A stretch of DNA of 64,000 nt, taken from positions 263,241-327,240 of the forward strand of contig PGZL01000006.1 in assembly GCA_002840095.1 (NCBI GenBank), given 5' to 3'. The stretch comes from Gammaproteobacteria bacterium HGW-Gammaproteobacteria-1. Lineage in GTDB: Bacteria; Pseudomonadota; Gammaproteobacteria; Thiohalomonadales; Thiohalomonadaceae. This document shows positions 29,874 through 38,442 of the stretch, piece by piece. Numbering within the stretch: position 1 is the first letter of the stretch; every line of letters starts with the position of its first letter. The position numbers and the translations under genes are program-made. The notes under the pieces were generated by a model. It did not search any database, had not been told where the DNA came from, and was given only the letters and a program-made list of their open reading frames with translations.

Positions 29874-30446
29874 ATGAATGGACATAACGCAATTGTGACG
29901 CGATGGTGGCCGCCGCTGCTGGTGGTCGTGACATGCCTGGCCGCCCAGGCGCTGGGTTGGGTGGAGGCCTGGCGCTTCGAGCGCGGGCTGATCGCCGCGG
30001 AACCCTGGCGGTTGCTGAGCGCGCATTTCGTGCATCTGGGCTGGATGCACCTGAGCCTGAACCTGGGTGGGTTGCTGCTGATCTGGGGCTTGTTCGGACA
30101 TTTTGTGCGCCCCGCGGGATGGGCTGTGGCTTTGCTGCTGTGCGCGCTGGCGGTGGGTATCGGGCTGTATGTGTTCGACACGGTGCTGGCCTGGTACGTG
30201 GGCTTGTCCGGCGTGTTGCACGGGCTGTTGGTGTTCGGTGCATGGGCGGCGCGGCGTGCGGAGGCGCGCACTGCGCTGGTGGTGCTGCTGGCGATTGCGG
30301 CCAAGCTGGCCTGGGAGCAGGTCACCGGTGCCGATACCGGAACGGCGCAGCTGGTGGGCGGTGCCGTGGTAGTGAATGCCCACCTTTATGGGGCGCTCGG
30401 CGGCTTGCTGTGCGTGCCGCTGGTGGCATTTTCACGCCGGGGCTGA
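29874..30446 (+). CDS. rrtA: rhombosortase
   Basis: Rhomboid-family intramembrane serine protease of 190 residues with about six membrane helices. The catalytic Ser112 is in GLSGVLHG and the catalytic His170 in VNAHLYGALGG; HxxxN (H59, N63) is also present. The SGVLHG form and short size match the rhombosortase group, which cleaves C-terminal GlyGly-CTERM anchors of proteins exported by type II secretion. The ATG at 29874 is chosen because membrane topology begins there. It is the only rightward gene in the gsp region. No GlyGly-CTERM substrate is found in the window. Confidence 0.88.
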   Translation: MNGHNAIVTRWWPPLLVVVTCLAAQALGWVEAWRFERGLIAAEPWRLLSAHFVHLGWMHLSLNLGGLLLIWGLFGHFVRPAGWAVALLLCALAVGIGLYVFDTVLAWYVGLSGVLHGLLVFGAWAARRAEARTALVVLLAIAAKLAWEQVTGADTGTAQLVGGAVVVNAHLYGALGGLLCVPLVAFSRRG

Positions 30447-30530
30447 CGGGTTTTAACGACGAGAACCGCAGTTGCTCTCGTCAAGAGACGCTTAGCGCGC
30501 CACGGAGAAACATAACCGCTCGCTCTGGCT

Positions 30531-30568
30531 TGTGCCCGATACCGCTGCGCTCCATCGGGCCTACATGG
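30531..30568. repeat. dispersed palindromic repeat, copy 1
   Basis: A 38-base element (TGTGCCCGATACCGCTGCGC and onward) that recurs at 43784-43821 with one difference. Its outer parts (GCCCGAT / ATCGGGC) can pair. It lies in the 166-base gap between rrtA and the convergent gspF. Confidence 0.8.
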
Positions 30569-30612
30569 ATTTCTTGCTCTGTGCCTTGGCGAGAGTCCAA
30601 CTGCCGTTTTGC

Positions 30613-31824
30613 TTATTTCACCAGCTGGTTCAAATCGAAGATCGGCAGCAGGATGGCCAGTACGATGACCATCACGATGGCGCCCATGGTGACGATGAGC
30701 AGGGGTTCGAACAGGCCCATCAGGTAGGCAATGGTGGTTTCCAGTTCCCGTTCCTGGTTGGCGGCGGCGCGTTCCAGCATGGCGTCGAGCTGGCCGCTGG
30801 CCTCGCCGCTGGCGATGAGTTGCAGGGTCATGGCGGGGAAATAGCCGCTGTGCTCCAGGGCGTGGTGGATGCTGGCGCCTTCGCGTACGCGATGGGCGGC
30901 GTGTTCCACCGCTTCGCGCATGGGCAGGCTGCCCAGCACCTGGGCGGAGATGCGCATGGCATCGAGCACCGGCACGCCGCTGGCGGAGAGAATGCTGAAG
31001 GTGCGGGCGAAGCGGGCGGTGTTGACGCCGCGCGTCAGGCGGCCGATGAGCGGCAGGCGGTGCAGCAGCCGGTGCCAGCGCAGTTTGTATTCCGGCCGGC
31101 GCAAAAGCCGCGCGGACAGCCAGCCGGCGACGCCGAGGACGGCGGCGAGGGCGATGCCCCAGGCGCGCATGAAGTCGCTGGCGGCGATGAGGGCGCGCGT
31201 CAGCCAGGGCAGTTCCTGGCCGATGTTGTCGAACACCTGCACCACCTGCGGCACCACGTAGGTGAGCAGGGCCACGGTGACCGCCAGGGCCATGAAGGTG
31301 AGGATCGCCGGGTAGAACAACGCCAGCTGGATCTTCTGCCGCAGCATCTGGCGCGCCTCGGTGTAATCGGCCAGCCGTTCCAGCACCACGTCGAGATGGC
31401 CGGAGTGCTCACCCGCCGCAACGGTGGCGCGGTACAGCTCGGGAAACACCTGGGGAAACTCGCCCAGGCCCTCGGCCACCGTATGGCCTTCCAGCACCTT
31501 GGAACGCACCGCCATCATCATGTTGCGCAGGCGCGGCTTTTCGCTCTGCCGTGCCACGGTGTGCAGCGTCTCTTCCAGCGGCAGGCCGGAGCGCACCAGG
31601 GTCGCCAGCTGGCGGGTGATCAGGGCCAGGTCGGTGGCGTTGACGCCGCGGGTGAACACGGCACTGCGGCGCCGGCCTTCGCGTACCGCCACTTCCTCGA
31701 CGGCGAGCGGGGTGAGCCCCTGTTCACGCAGGCTCTGGCGCACCTGGCGCGCGGTGTCGCCTTCCAGCACGCCCTTGCGGGTGCGGCCGGTGGCGTCGAG
31801 TGCCTGGTATTCAAAGGCGCCCAT
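30613..31824 (-). CDS. gspF: type II secretion platform protein GspF
   Basis: Polytopic inner-membrane platform protein of 403 residues with two repeated GspF/PilC domains and three membrane helices. It starts MGAFEYQALDATGRTRKGVLEGD, the family consensus, so 31824 is chosen over an upstream ATG at 31896. Conserved LARTFSILSASGVPVLDAM and the final LPIFDLNQLVK are present. Confidence 0.96.
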   Translation of the reverse strand: MGAFEYQALDATGRTRKGVLEGDTARQVRQSLREQGLTPLAVEEVAVREGRRRSAVFTRGVNATDLALITRQLATLVRSGLPLEETLHTVARQSEKPRLRNMMMAVRSKVLEGHTVAEGLGEFPQVFPELYRATVAAGEHSGHLDVVLERLADYTEARQMLRQKIQLALFYPAILTFMALAVTVALLTYVVPQVVQVFDNIGQELPWLTRALIAASDFMRAWGIALAAVLGVAGWLSARLLRRPEYKLRWHRLLHRLPLIGRLTRGVNTARFARTFSILSASGVPVLDAMRISAQVLGSLPMREAVEHAAHRVREGASIHHALEHSGYFPAMTLQLIASGEASGQLDAMLERAAANQERELETTIAYLMGLFEPLLIVTMGAIVMVIVLAILLPIFDLNQLVK

Positions 31825-31849
31825 GACGGCAGATGCAAGAGGAAAGAGG

Positions 31850-31930
31850 AAAGATACAAGTATTCGTGTGAATACAAGGATGTGCGCGCAGCGCACACGT
31901 TCCCTTGTATCTTTGCTCTTGTATCTTGAA
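31850..31930. repeat. TACAAG / CTTGTA repeats between gspE and gspF
   Basis: The 107-base gspE-gspF gap is unusual within an otherwise overlapping operon and is filled by CTTGTATC-type direct and inverted repeats plus a GTGCGCGCAGCGCAC palindrome. The motif CTTGTATCTTG with a second CTTGTATC about 15 bases on also occurs near 50850-50876. Confidence 0.7.
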
Positions 31931-31931
31931 T

Positions 31932-33413
31932 CTATTCTTCATGCGTCACTCTCAGCACTTCCTCCAGCGAGGTGTCGCCGGCGAGGACGCGGCGCATGCC
32001 GTCGTCGCGGATGCTGGGGGTGTGGGTGCGGGCGTGGGTCTCGAGGGCCTGTTCGCCGGCGCCGTCGTGGATCAGGGTGCGCAGGGTCTTGTCCACCACC
32101 ACCAGTTCGTAGATGCCGGTGCGGCCGATGTAGCCGCTGCGGTTGCACTTGGGGCAGCCGGTGGCGCGGTACAGCACGGGAGCCGCTGCTTCGGCCACGC
32201 CGAGCAGTTCGCAGTCGGCGGCGGCGGCGGTGTAGGCCTCCTTGCAGTGCGGGCAGAGCAGGCGCACCAGGCGCTGGGCCAGCACGCCGAGCAGGGTGGA
32301 GGAAAGCAGGAACGGTTCCACGCCCATGTCACGCAGGCGGGTGACGGCGCCGACGGCGGTGTTGGTGTGCAGGGTGGACAGCACCAGGTGGCCGGTGAGC
32401 GACGACTGTACGGCGATTTGCACGGTTTCCAGGTCGCGGATCTCGCCCACCATCACCACGTCCGGGTCCTGGCGCAGGATGGCGCGCAGGCCGCGGGCGA
32501 AGGTCATCTCCACCTTGGGATTGACCTGGGTCTGGCCGATGCCGTCGATGAAATATTCGATCGGGTCTTCCACCGTCATGATGTTGCGGTCGCGATCGTT
32601 GAGCCGGGTCAGCGCTGCGTACAGCGTGGTGGTCTTGCCCGAGCCGGTGGGGCCGGTGACCAGGAAGATGCCGTGCGGCTCGTGGATCAGGTGATCGATA
32701 TGCTGTCGCGTCGGCTCGGCCATGCCCAGGTGGGTCAGGTCGAGACGGCCGGCCTGCTTGTCCAGCAGGCGCAGCACCACGCGTTCGCCGTGGCCCGAGG
32801 GCAGGGTGGAAACGCGCACGTCCACCGCGCGGCCGGCGACGCGCAGCGAAATGCGGCCGTCCTGCGGCAGGCGCTTTTCGGCGATGTCCAGCTTGGCCAT
32901 GACCTTGATGCGCGACACCAGCAGCGGCGCGATGCTGCGCTTCGGTTCCAATACTTCGCGCAGCACGCCGTCGACACGGAAGCGCACGGCGAGGCGGTTC
33001 TCGAAGGGCTCGATGTGGATGTCGGAGGCGTTCTCGCGCACCGCCTCGGTGAGCAGGGCGTTGATCAGGCGGATGATGGGGGCGTCGTCCTCGCTCTCCA
33101 GCAGGTCCTCCGGTTCCGGCAGACTCTGCGCCAGGCGGTCCAGGTCCATCTCCTCGCCCATTTCCTCCATCGCCTGCATGGCGCCGTTGGAGGAGCGCTC
33201 GTAGGCCAGGCGCAGCAGGCGCTCGAAGGCGGCCGCTTCCAGCTTTTCCGGCGCCACGGCGCGGGCGGCGACGCGGCGCGCCTCGGCCAGCGCCGGCGCG
33301 TCGGCGCCGGCGCGGTAATACAGGCGCAGGGCGCCGCCCTCGTCGGGCAGCAGCAGCACTCCCGCGCGCTTGGCGTAGGAGTACGGCAGGCGCGGCTGTG
33401 CGTTGTCCGTCAT
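31932..33413 (-). CDS. gspE: type II secretion ATPase GspE
   Basis: Cytoplasmic hexameric ATPase that powers pseudopilus assembly, 493 residues. An N-terminal GspL-binding domain is followed by the catalytic domain with Walker [16 protein letters not shown] (about residues 251-265), the Asp box [19 protein letters not shown], Walker B ([15 protein letters not shown]) and a four-Cys zinc module (CPHC about 389, CPKC about 419). ATG 33413 is chosen because the longer reading would overlap gspD with Arg/Pro-rich out-of-frame sequence. Confidence 0.97.
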   Translation of the reverse strand: MTDNAQPRLPYSYAKRAGVLLLPDEGGALRLYYRAGADAPALAEARRVAARAVAPEKLEAAAFERLLRLAYERSSNGAMQAMEEMGEEMDLDRLAQSLPEPEDLLESEDDAPIIRLINALLTEAVRENASDIHIEPFENRLAVRFRVDGVLREVLEPKRSIAPLLVSRIKVMAKLDIAEKRLPQDGRISLRVAGRAVDVRVSTLPSGHGERVVLRLLDKQAGRLDLTHLGMAEPTRQHIDHLIHEPHGIFLVTGPTGSGKTTTLYAALTRLNDRDRNIMTVEDPIEYFIDGIGQTQVNPKVEMTFARGLRAILRQDPDVVMVGEIRDLETVQIAVQSSLTGHLVLSTLHTNTAVGAVTRLRDMGVEPFLLSSTLLGVLAQRLVRLLCPHCKEAYTAAAADCELLGVAEAAAPVLYRATGCPKCNRSGYIGRTGIYELVVVDKTLRTLIHDGAGEQALETHARTHTPSIRDDGMRRVLAGDTSLEEVLRVTHEE

Positions 33414-33423
33414 GGGGACGGTG

Positions 33424-35448
33424 TCAGACCGGGGGTTCGACGGCATCGGTCTTTTCCGGCGGCGGCGCCGCGGCGTCCGGGGTGAACGGCGGCGGCAGGG
33501 CGAGGAAATCATTCCATTCCGGCAGCAGCGGCGCGCTGTCGTCGGACATCAGGCGCACGCCGCGCTCGCGCACGGCGAGTTGCCTGTCGCGCATATAGCT
33601 GTACTTGTTGCCGACGATGGCCAGGCTGTCGCGTTCGCCGCGCAGGATGGTGGGATGGATGAACACCATCAGGTTGCGTTTGACGGTGGTGGTCTTCTTG
33701 TAGCTGAACAGGTAGCCGAGGATGGGGATGTCGCCCAGTCCCGGCACCTTCTGATCGTTCTGAACCTGCTGGTCGTCGATGAGTCCGCCCAGCACCAGCA
33801 CCTGGCCGCTGTCCACCAATACCGACGTCTTGATGGCGCGCTTGTTGGTGACGATGTCGGCGGCGCCGGTGGTGGCCGAGCTGATGCTGGACACCTCCTG
33901 GGCGATCTCCAGGCGCACCGTGTCGCCCTCGTTGATCTGCGGCTTGATCTTCAGGCTGAGGCCGACGTCCTGGCGCGAAATGGTCTGGAACGGATTGGTC
34001 GGCGTGGAGCTGCCGGTGCCGGTGCTGGTGTAGGAGCCGGTGATGAAGGGCACGTTCTGGCCCACCACGATCTCCGCCTCCTCGTTGTCCAGGGTCACCA
34101 GGCTGGGGGTGGACAGGATGTTGGTGTTGACGTCGCCGGAGAGGGCGCGCAGCAGGGCGCCGATGCGGGTGCCGCCGGAGGTGGCGGTGTCGCCCACCAC
34201 GGCGACCAGGCCGTCGCCCACGGCGCTCGGGTTGGCGATCAGGTTGGACAGGCCGGAGCCGGAGCCGGCGAAATTGATCACGCCCACGGGGGAGTTGTTG
34301 GCCTGGCCGTCGAAGGCCCACTGCACCCCCAGCTCGCGGGCCTTCTCGTCGGTGACCTCGGCGATCACCGCCTCGACGATGACCTGGGCGCGGCGGATGT
34401 CGAGGCGGCGGATCACCTGCTCCAGGTTGCCCATGATGTCGGGCGGCGCGCTGATCACCACGGCGTTGACCGCCTCGTCAGCCTGGATGTTGAGCTCGCC
34501 GGACTTGTCGGTGGCCGCGCCGGCGCCCTTCTTGGTCATGCCGCCGGCGATGCCGGTGAGCACCGGCGTCAGCTCCTTGGCCTTGGCGTAGCGCAGGTAG
34601 ATGACCTGGGTGTTGCCGCTGCGCTCCATGGGGGTGTCGAGATGGGAGATGAGGGCGCGCAGGCGCAGGCGGCTGCCGCGGTCGCCGGACAGCAGCACGC
34701 TGTTGGTGCGCAGGTCGGCGCCCAGCTTGGGGGTCTCGCCCGGCGACTGCGCCGCCTTGGCCGCATCGACGATCAGCGAGGAGAGTATGCGTACCACCTC
34801 TTCCGCCGAGGCGTGCTGCAGCTGGATGAATTCGATCTCGGAATCGCCGGACAGGTCGATGCGGCGGATGATCTGCACCAGCCGTTCCAGGTTGGCTGCG
34901 GTGGCCGAGGCGATGAGCACGTTGCTGCTCGGGTAGGCGGCGAGGTGGGCCTCCTGCGGCAGCAGCGGGCGCAGGATCGGCACCAGCTGCGCGGCGGCGA
35001 CGTTTTCCACCTGGATCACGCGGGTGACGTACTGGTCGCCCCGTCCCGGCCTCTTGTCGTCGACGTTGGGGATGGTGTTCTGCTTGGCGGTCACCTCGGG
35101 CACGATCTTGATGACGTTCTTGTCGGGGATGGCGGCGAAGCCATGCACGTTGAGCACAGAGAGAAATACCTGGTACACCTCGTCGGCCGCCAGCGGCCGG
35201 GTGGAAACGATGGTGACCTTGCCCTTCACCCGCGGGTCGATGATGAAGTTCTTGCCGGTCATTTCCGCCACCGTGCCGATGACCGAGGCGATGTCGGCGT
35301 CTTTCAGGTTGAGGGTGACGGTTTCATCGGCGGCGGACAGGGCGGCGGGCCGGCCGAGCAGCAGCACGCAGGCCAGTGCGGCGTGGCGCAGCAGGCGCGC
35401 GGTGCGGGGGGCGGGACGGGGTTTGGCGAACACGGACGGCTTCCTCAA
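33424..35448 (-). CDS. gspD: type II secretion secretin GspD
   Basis: Outer-membrane secretin of 674 residues: signal peptide ([21 protein letters not shown]), N0 domain ([20 protein letters not shown]), three N-domain repeats (for example [24 protein letters not shown]), and the secretin core ending [17 protein letters not shown] and VFIHPTILR. The first codon is a TTG at 35448 overlapping the gspC stop; a GTG at 35433 is an alternative. A Pro-rich tail follows the S-domain region. Confidence 0.96.
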   Translation of the reverse strand: MRKPSVFAKPRPAPRTARLLRHAALACVLLLGRPAALSAADETVTLNLKDADIASVIGTVAEMTGKNFIIDPRVKGKVTIVSTRPLAADEVYQVFLSVLNVHGFAAIPDKNVIKIVPEVTAKQNTIPNVDDKRPGRGDQYVTRVIQVENVAAAQLVPILRPLLPQEAHLAAYPSSNVLIASATAANLERLVQIIRRIDLSGDSEIEFIQLQHASAEEVVRILSSLIVDAAKAAQSPGETPKLGADLRTNSVLLSGDRGSRLRLRALISHLDTPMERSGNTQVIYLRYAKAKELTPVLTGIAGGMTKKGAGAATDKSGELNIQADEAVNAVVISAPPDIMGNLEQVIRRLDIRRAQVIVEAVIAEVTDEKARELGVQWAFDGQANNSPVGVINFAGSGSGLSNLIANPSAVGDGLVAVVGDTATSGGTRIGALLRALSGDVNTNILSTPSLVTLDNEEAEIVVGQNVPFITGSYTSTGTGSSTPTNPFQTISRQDVGLSLKIKPQINEGDTVRLEIAQEVSSISSATTGAADIVTNKRAIKTSVLVDSGQVLVLGGLIDDQQVQNDQKVPGLGDIPILGYLFSYKKTTTVKRNLMVFIHPTILRGERDSLAIVGNKYSYMRDRQLAVRERGVRLMSDDSAPLLPEWNDFLALPPPFTPDAAAPPPEKTDAVEPPV

Positions 35449-36311
35449 TTCAGGTCGATGCTGATTTCGTCGCGTGCGCCGTTGGGGCGCTCCACGGACA
35501 GCAACAGGGTGGATGCATTGGACAGTTGCGCCGAGAGGGCGCCGAACTGGGCCGGGTCGGTGACCGGGATGCCGTTGACGCCGGTGATCACGTCATTGGG
35601 CGACAGGCCGGCGGCGCGGAACAGCTCCTCATGCCGCCGCGGCCGGATGCGGTAGCCGCGCAGTTGGCCGTCCTGAACCACCGGCTGCATCTCGGCCAGG
35701 TTGAGCAGTTCCTGCGGGTTGCCGCGCATGGTGTCGCGCAGGTTCCGCAGCTGGCCGGTCATGGCCGGTGTCAGCGCGGCGGGGGTGCGGCCGGCGCCCT
35801 GCGCCGCGGCGTCGAGCCGCTCCCTGGGCAGGCGCAGGGTTTCGTAACGTCCTGCGCGTTCCAGCACCACGCGGTCGGGAAGAATGTCCTGCACCACCGC
35901 GCCGCCCGCCACCTTGTCGCCGATGCGGAAATGGCGTTCGTTGCCGCCGCCCTCGGCGATGATGGCAAAGGCCGCCTCCTTGCGCACGGCGGCAAACAGG
36001 CCGCGCAGGGTCAGGTTGAGGGAGGTTTCCGGGGCGTTGATCGGGGCCGCCGGCTTGGCGGACGCTTCGGGGGCGCCGAACAGGTTCAGGGCGGCCACCG
36101 ACTCCAGGCGGGGTGCGGCCGTGGTGCCCGCCGTCCCTGCGGCGGTGGCGACGGGGGCGGGCAGTCCCGGCGGCACGGGCAGCAGCAGCCAGGTGAGTTG
36201 GGCCAGACCCATGCCCAGGGCGATCACCAGCAGCGCGGTAGTCCAGCGCGCCGCGGCGGCGGCGTCGAAACGCAGGGCGGCAATGGTTGTGGGCAGAGAA
36301 ATCCGTCTCAC
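35445..36311 (-). CDS. gspC: type II secretion protein GspC
   Basis: Bitopic inner-membrane protein of 288 residues linking platform and secretin. Layout: one membrane helix (TALLVIALGMGLAQLTWLLL), an Ala/Pro/Thr linker, the homology-region domain (LNLTLRGLFAAV...AIIAEGGGNERHFRIGDKV), and a PDZ domain (FRAAGLSPNDVITGVNGIPV). It starts with GTG at 36311; no ATG lies upstream of the membrane helix. It is the first gene of the gspCDEF block. Confidence 0.95.
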   Translation of the reverse strand: MRRISLPTTIAALRFDAAAAARWTTALLVIALGMGLAQLTWLLLPVPPGLPAPVATAAGTAGTTAAPRLESVAALNLFGAPEASAKPAAPINAPETSLNLTLRGLFAAVRKEAAFAIIAEGGGNERHFRIGDKVAGGAVVQDILPDRVVLERAGRYETLRLPRERLDAAAQGAGRTPAALTPAMTGQLRNLRDTMRGNPQELLNLAEMQPVVQDGQLRGYRIRPRRHEELFRAAGLSPNDVITGVNGIPVTDPAQFGALSAQLSNASTLLLSVERPNGARDEISIDLN

Positions 36312-36456
36312 CTTGGGCTCGGCATGAAATAAAGGCCGCTGCCGGTGGTGGCCGGCATGCGGTCAGCGATTGTAGCGGGCAGAAGTGACATGGCTCAATG
36401 TCCACTGCGGTAGCAAGGGGCTAGCCTACCATGGAGCCGGTCCGCCGGTCGCCACC

Positions 36457-37383
36457 TCAGGTCCAGAACGGATGCTGCTGGTCGAGGAATTCGTCCACCG
36501 TCAGATAGTGCGAACCGTCGCAGGAAAAGGTCAGGCCGACGATGCCGTTCATGACGTTGAGCGAGCCGGAACGCAGGTAGATGTTTTCGTCCGATTCGCG
36601 CAGCGCCTTGAAGCGTTCCAGCACTGCACGGATCTTGCCTGCCGCCACCTTGGCCCTGTCCGGGTAGGGGCGGCCCGGATAGGCCAGCCAGATCTCCGGA
36701 TCGAGCATTTCGTCCACGCCGTGGAAACGATAACTGTAAGGATCGTCGTAGACCCAGAAGATGGCGCGCGAACTGGAGAAGTGCAGGATCACGTGGTAGA
36801 TGCCGTGTTCGCGCATCAGGCCGTCGAGGGTGTCCACCACCTGATTGATGTGCCGGTCCAGCCGGCTGCGGCTGCGGCGCTGATCGAATACCGTCGAGCG
36901 GATGGCCGGGTCGCCCTTGTACTGGGTCCAGGCCGCGCCGGTGAAGGCGCTTTGCGGCAGCGGGATGGCCTCCAGCTCGAATTCCGCCACCAGGAAGCCG
37001 AGCAGTGCGTCCTGCTCGGTGACGGCGTGGATGGCGGCGATGTTGCGTTTCAGTGTTTCCTCGTCGAGAAACACCGAGGTCAGCACCATGCCGCGAAAGG
37101 GCAGGGTGCCGGTGTCATAGGGTTGTTCCGCCAGCAGGTGGCCGCGGCGCTGGTCCGTGCTCTGTTCTGCGGTGACGGCGGCGGAGCGCTGACGGGTGTC
37201 GGCGTCGCACACGTACAGCCGACGCGCGTGAGGCACCGTGGCGAAGTGCGCGTGCAGCACGGCGTCGAGCGCACCGCCGTCGGGCCAGGCCGCCGCGCAC
37301 TGCGCGGCCAGCGCCGCCAGCGGCGTTTCCAGCATTTGGGTGAGTACCGCCTTGCGGTAAAGAATGGCCTGCTTGAACCACAT
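36457..37383 (-). CDS. PDC/Cache sensor-domain protein without output domain
   Basis: A 308-residue protein resembling the PDC (Cache) ligand-sensing domain found in chemoreceptors and GGDEF proteins: RLYVCDADTRQRSA, DTGTLPFRGMVLTSVFLDEET and the final SYRFHGVDEML region. It has no membrane helix, signal peptide, or GGDEF/kinase output domain, so it probably works as a soluble partner. No Shine-Dalgarno sequence precedes the ATG at 37383: a TTTCGGG repeat array starts 8 bases before it. A start at 37335 is possible. Confidence 0.78.
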   Translation of the reverse strand: MWFKQAILYRKAVLTQMLETPLAALAAQCAAAWPDGGALDAVLHAHFATVPHARRLYVCDADTRQRSAAVTAEQSTDQRRGHLLAEQPYDTGTLPFRGMVLTSVFLDEETLKRNIAAIHAVTEQDALLGFLVAEFELEAIPLPQSAFTGAAWTQYKGDPAIRSTVFDQRRSRSRLDRHINQVVDTLDGLMREHGIYHVILHFSSSRAIFWVYDDPYSYRFHGVDEMLDPEIWLAYPGRPYPDRAKVAAGKIRAVLERFKALRESDENIYLRSGSLNVMNGIVGLTFSCDGSHYLTVDEFLDQQHPFWT

Positions 37384-37390
37384 TTCTTGG

Positions 37391-37439
37391 TTTCGGGTTT
37401 CGGGTTTCGGGTTTCGGGTTTCGGGTTTCGGGTTTCGGG
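37391..37439. repeat. heptanucleotide tandem repeat, 7 copies
   Basis: Seven perfect copies of TTTCGGG plus a partial eighth fill the 65-base gap between truC and the PDC-protein gene, immediately upstream of the latter on the minus strand. Copy number could change by slippage and alter leader length and expression. Confidence 0.97.
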
Positions 37440-37448
37440 TTTCAGTGT

Positions 37449-38216
37449 TCAGGGTAATGGGGCCAGGTTACAGCTTGCCTGCACCGTGTCTCCGCCGTGC
37501 ATGTCTTGCCGCAGGGTCACCGCAAGCGCTTCCGTCCATCCCAGCTGTGCAAACAGGGTACGGACATCCTCCGGCGGTGCGGCGTGGATGGTCACCGGCT
37601 CCCGGCTGTAGGGGTGAATGAAGCGCAGCTGCGTTGCCATCAGCAGCAGGCGCTCGCAGCCGTAGTGATCGCGGAACAGCCGGTTGTGGCGGCCTTCGCC
37701 GTAGGTGGTGTCGCCCAGCAGGGGGTGGAATATATGGGCAAAGTGCTTGCGGATCTGGTGCATGCGTCCCGTTTCCGGCAGCGCCTCCACCAGCGAGTAA
37801 CGTGCCTGCGGGTAGCGGCCGATGGGGGTGTCCAGTTCCACCGTGGCCAGGCGGCGGTAACGGGTGAGCGCCTGCTGCGCCTCCTTGTGTTTCTCCTCCC
37901 GCAGCGCGTAGTCGATGACGCCCGCTTCATCGGTCCAGCCGCGCACCACGGCGAGATAGCGTTTCTCCACCTGGCGTGACTCGAACACCGCGCACATCTC
38001 GCGCGCCGCCTCGGAGCTGAGTGCAAACAGCAGCACGCCCGAGGTGGGACGATCCAGGCGGTGAACGACGAACACGTGGCGGCCGAGCTGATCGCGCAGG
38101 CGCTGCATGGCGTACTCGGCCTCTTCGGCGATGCGGGTGCGGTGCACCAGCATGCCGGCGGGCTTGTCGATGGCGACGTAGTGTTCGTCCTGGTAGAGGA
38201 TGGTCAGTGCTTGCAT
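37449..38216 (-). CDS. truC: tRNA pseudouridine(65) synthase TruC
   Basis: RluA/TruC-family pseudouridine synthase, 255 residues, which modifies U65 in tRNAs. It begins LTILYQDEHYVAIDKPAGMLVH, with catalytic Asp in HRLDRPTSGVLLFA and the GRMHQIRKHFAHIFHPLLGD block that separates TruC from RluA and RluC. No S4 domain, as expected. It stands upstream of the PDC-protein gene on the same strand. Confidence 0.95.
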   Translation of the reverse strand: MQALTILYQDEHYVAIDKPAGMLVHRTRIAEEAEYAMQRLRDQLGRHVFVVHRLDRPTSGVLLFALSSEAAREMCAVFESRQVEKRYLAVVRGWTDEAGVIDYALREEKHKEAQQALTRYRRLATVELDTPIGRYPQARYSLVEALPETGRMHQIRKHFAHIFHPLLGDTTYGEGRHNRLFRDHYGCERLLLMATQLRFIHPYSREPVTIHAAPPEDVRTLFAQLGWTEALAVTLRQDMHGGDTVQASCNLAPLP

Positions 38217-38247
38217 GGGGGCACTTTACCAGACCCAGGTGTCGTGA

Positions 38248-38430
38248 GAGCCCGATTCATCGGGCGACGGCGGTGTCGGACAGGCCCATCGCCCGATGAA
38301 TCGGGCTCCCACAACGCCTGCCTGCCGGTCTAAAAAATTACTCTCGCCAAGTTCGCCAAGGCCGCCAAGAAGGATCCGCGTTAACGCCTGGGATTTTCCT
38401 GGCGTACCTGGCGCGCTTGGCGAGAAAAGC
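38248..38430. repeat. inverted repeats in truC-ndvB gap
   Basis: Arms 38248-38267 and 38289-38308 are perfect 20-base inverted copies of GAGCCCGATTCATCGGGCGA; an identical third copy is at 49389-49408. A second imperfect inverted repeat follows (CTCGCCAAG near 38343 against CTTGGCGAG near 38418). The 226-base gap shows no gene. Confidence 0.9.
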
Positions 38431-38442
38431 GTATTTGCTCTG

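Noticed and set aside
33403..35655. Rightward 750-residue frame over gspD
   Set aside because: Antisense to an unambiguous secretin gene; product is Asp/His/Gly/Val-rich low-complexity sequence typical of reverse-strand frames in GC-rich DNA.
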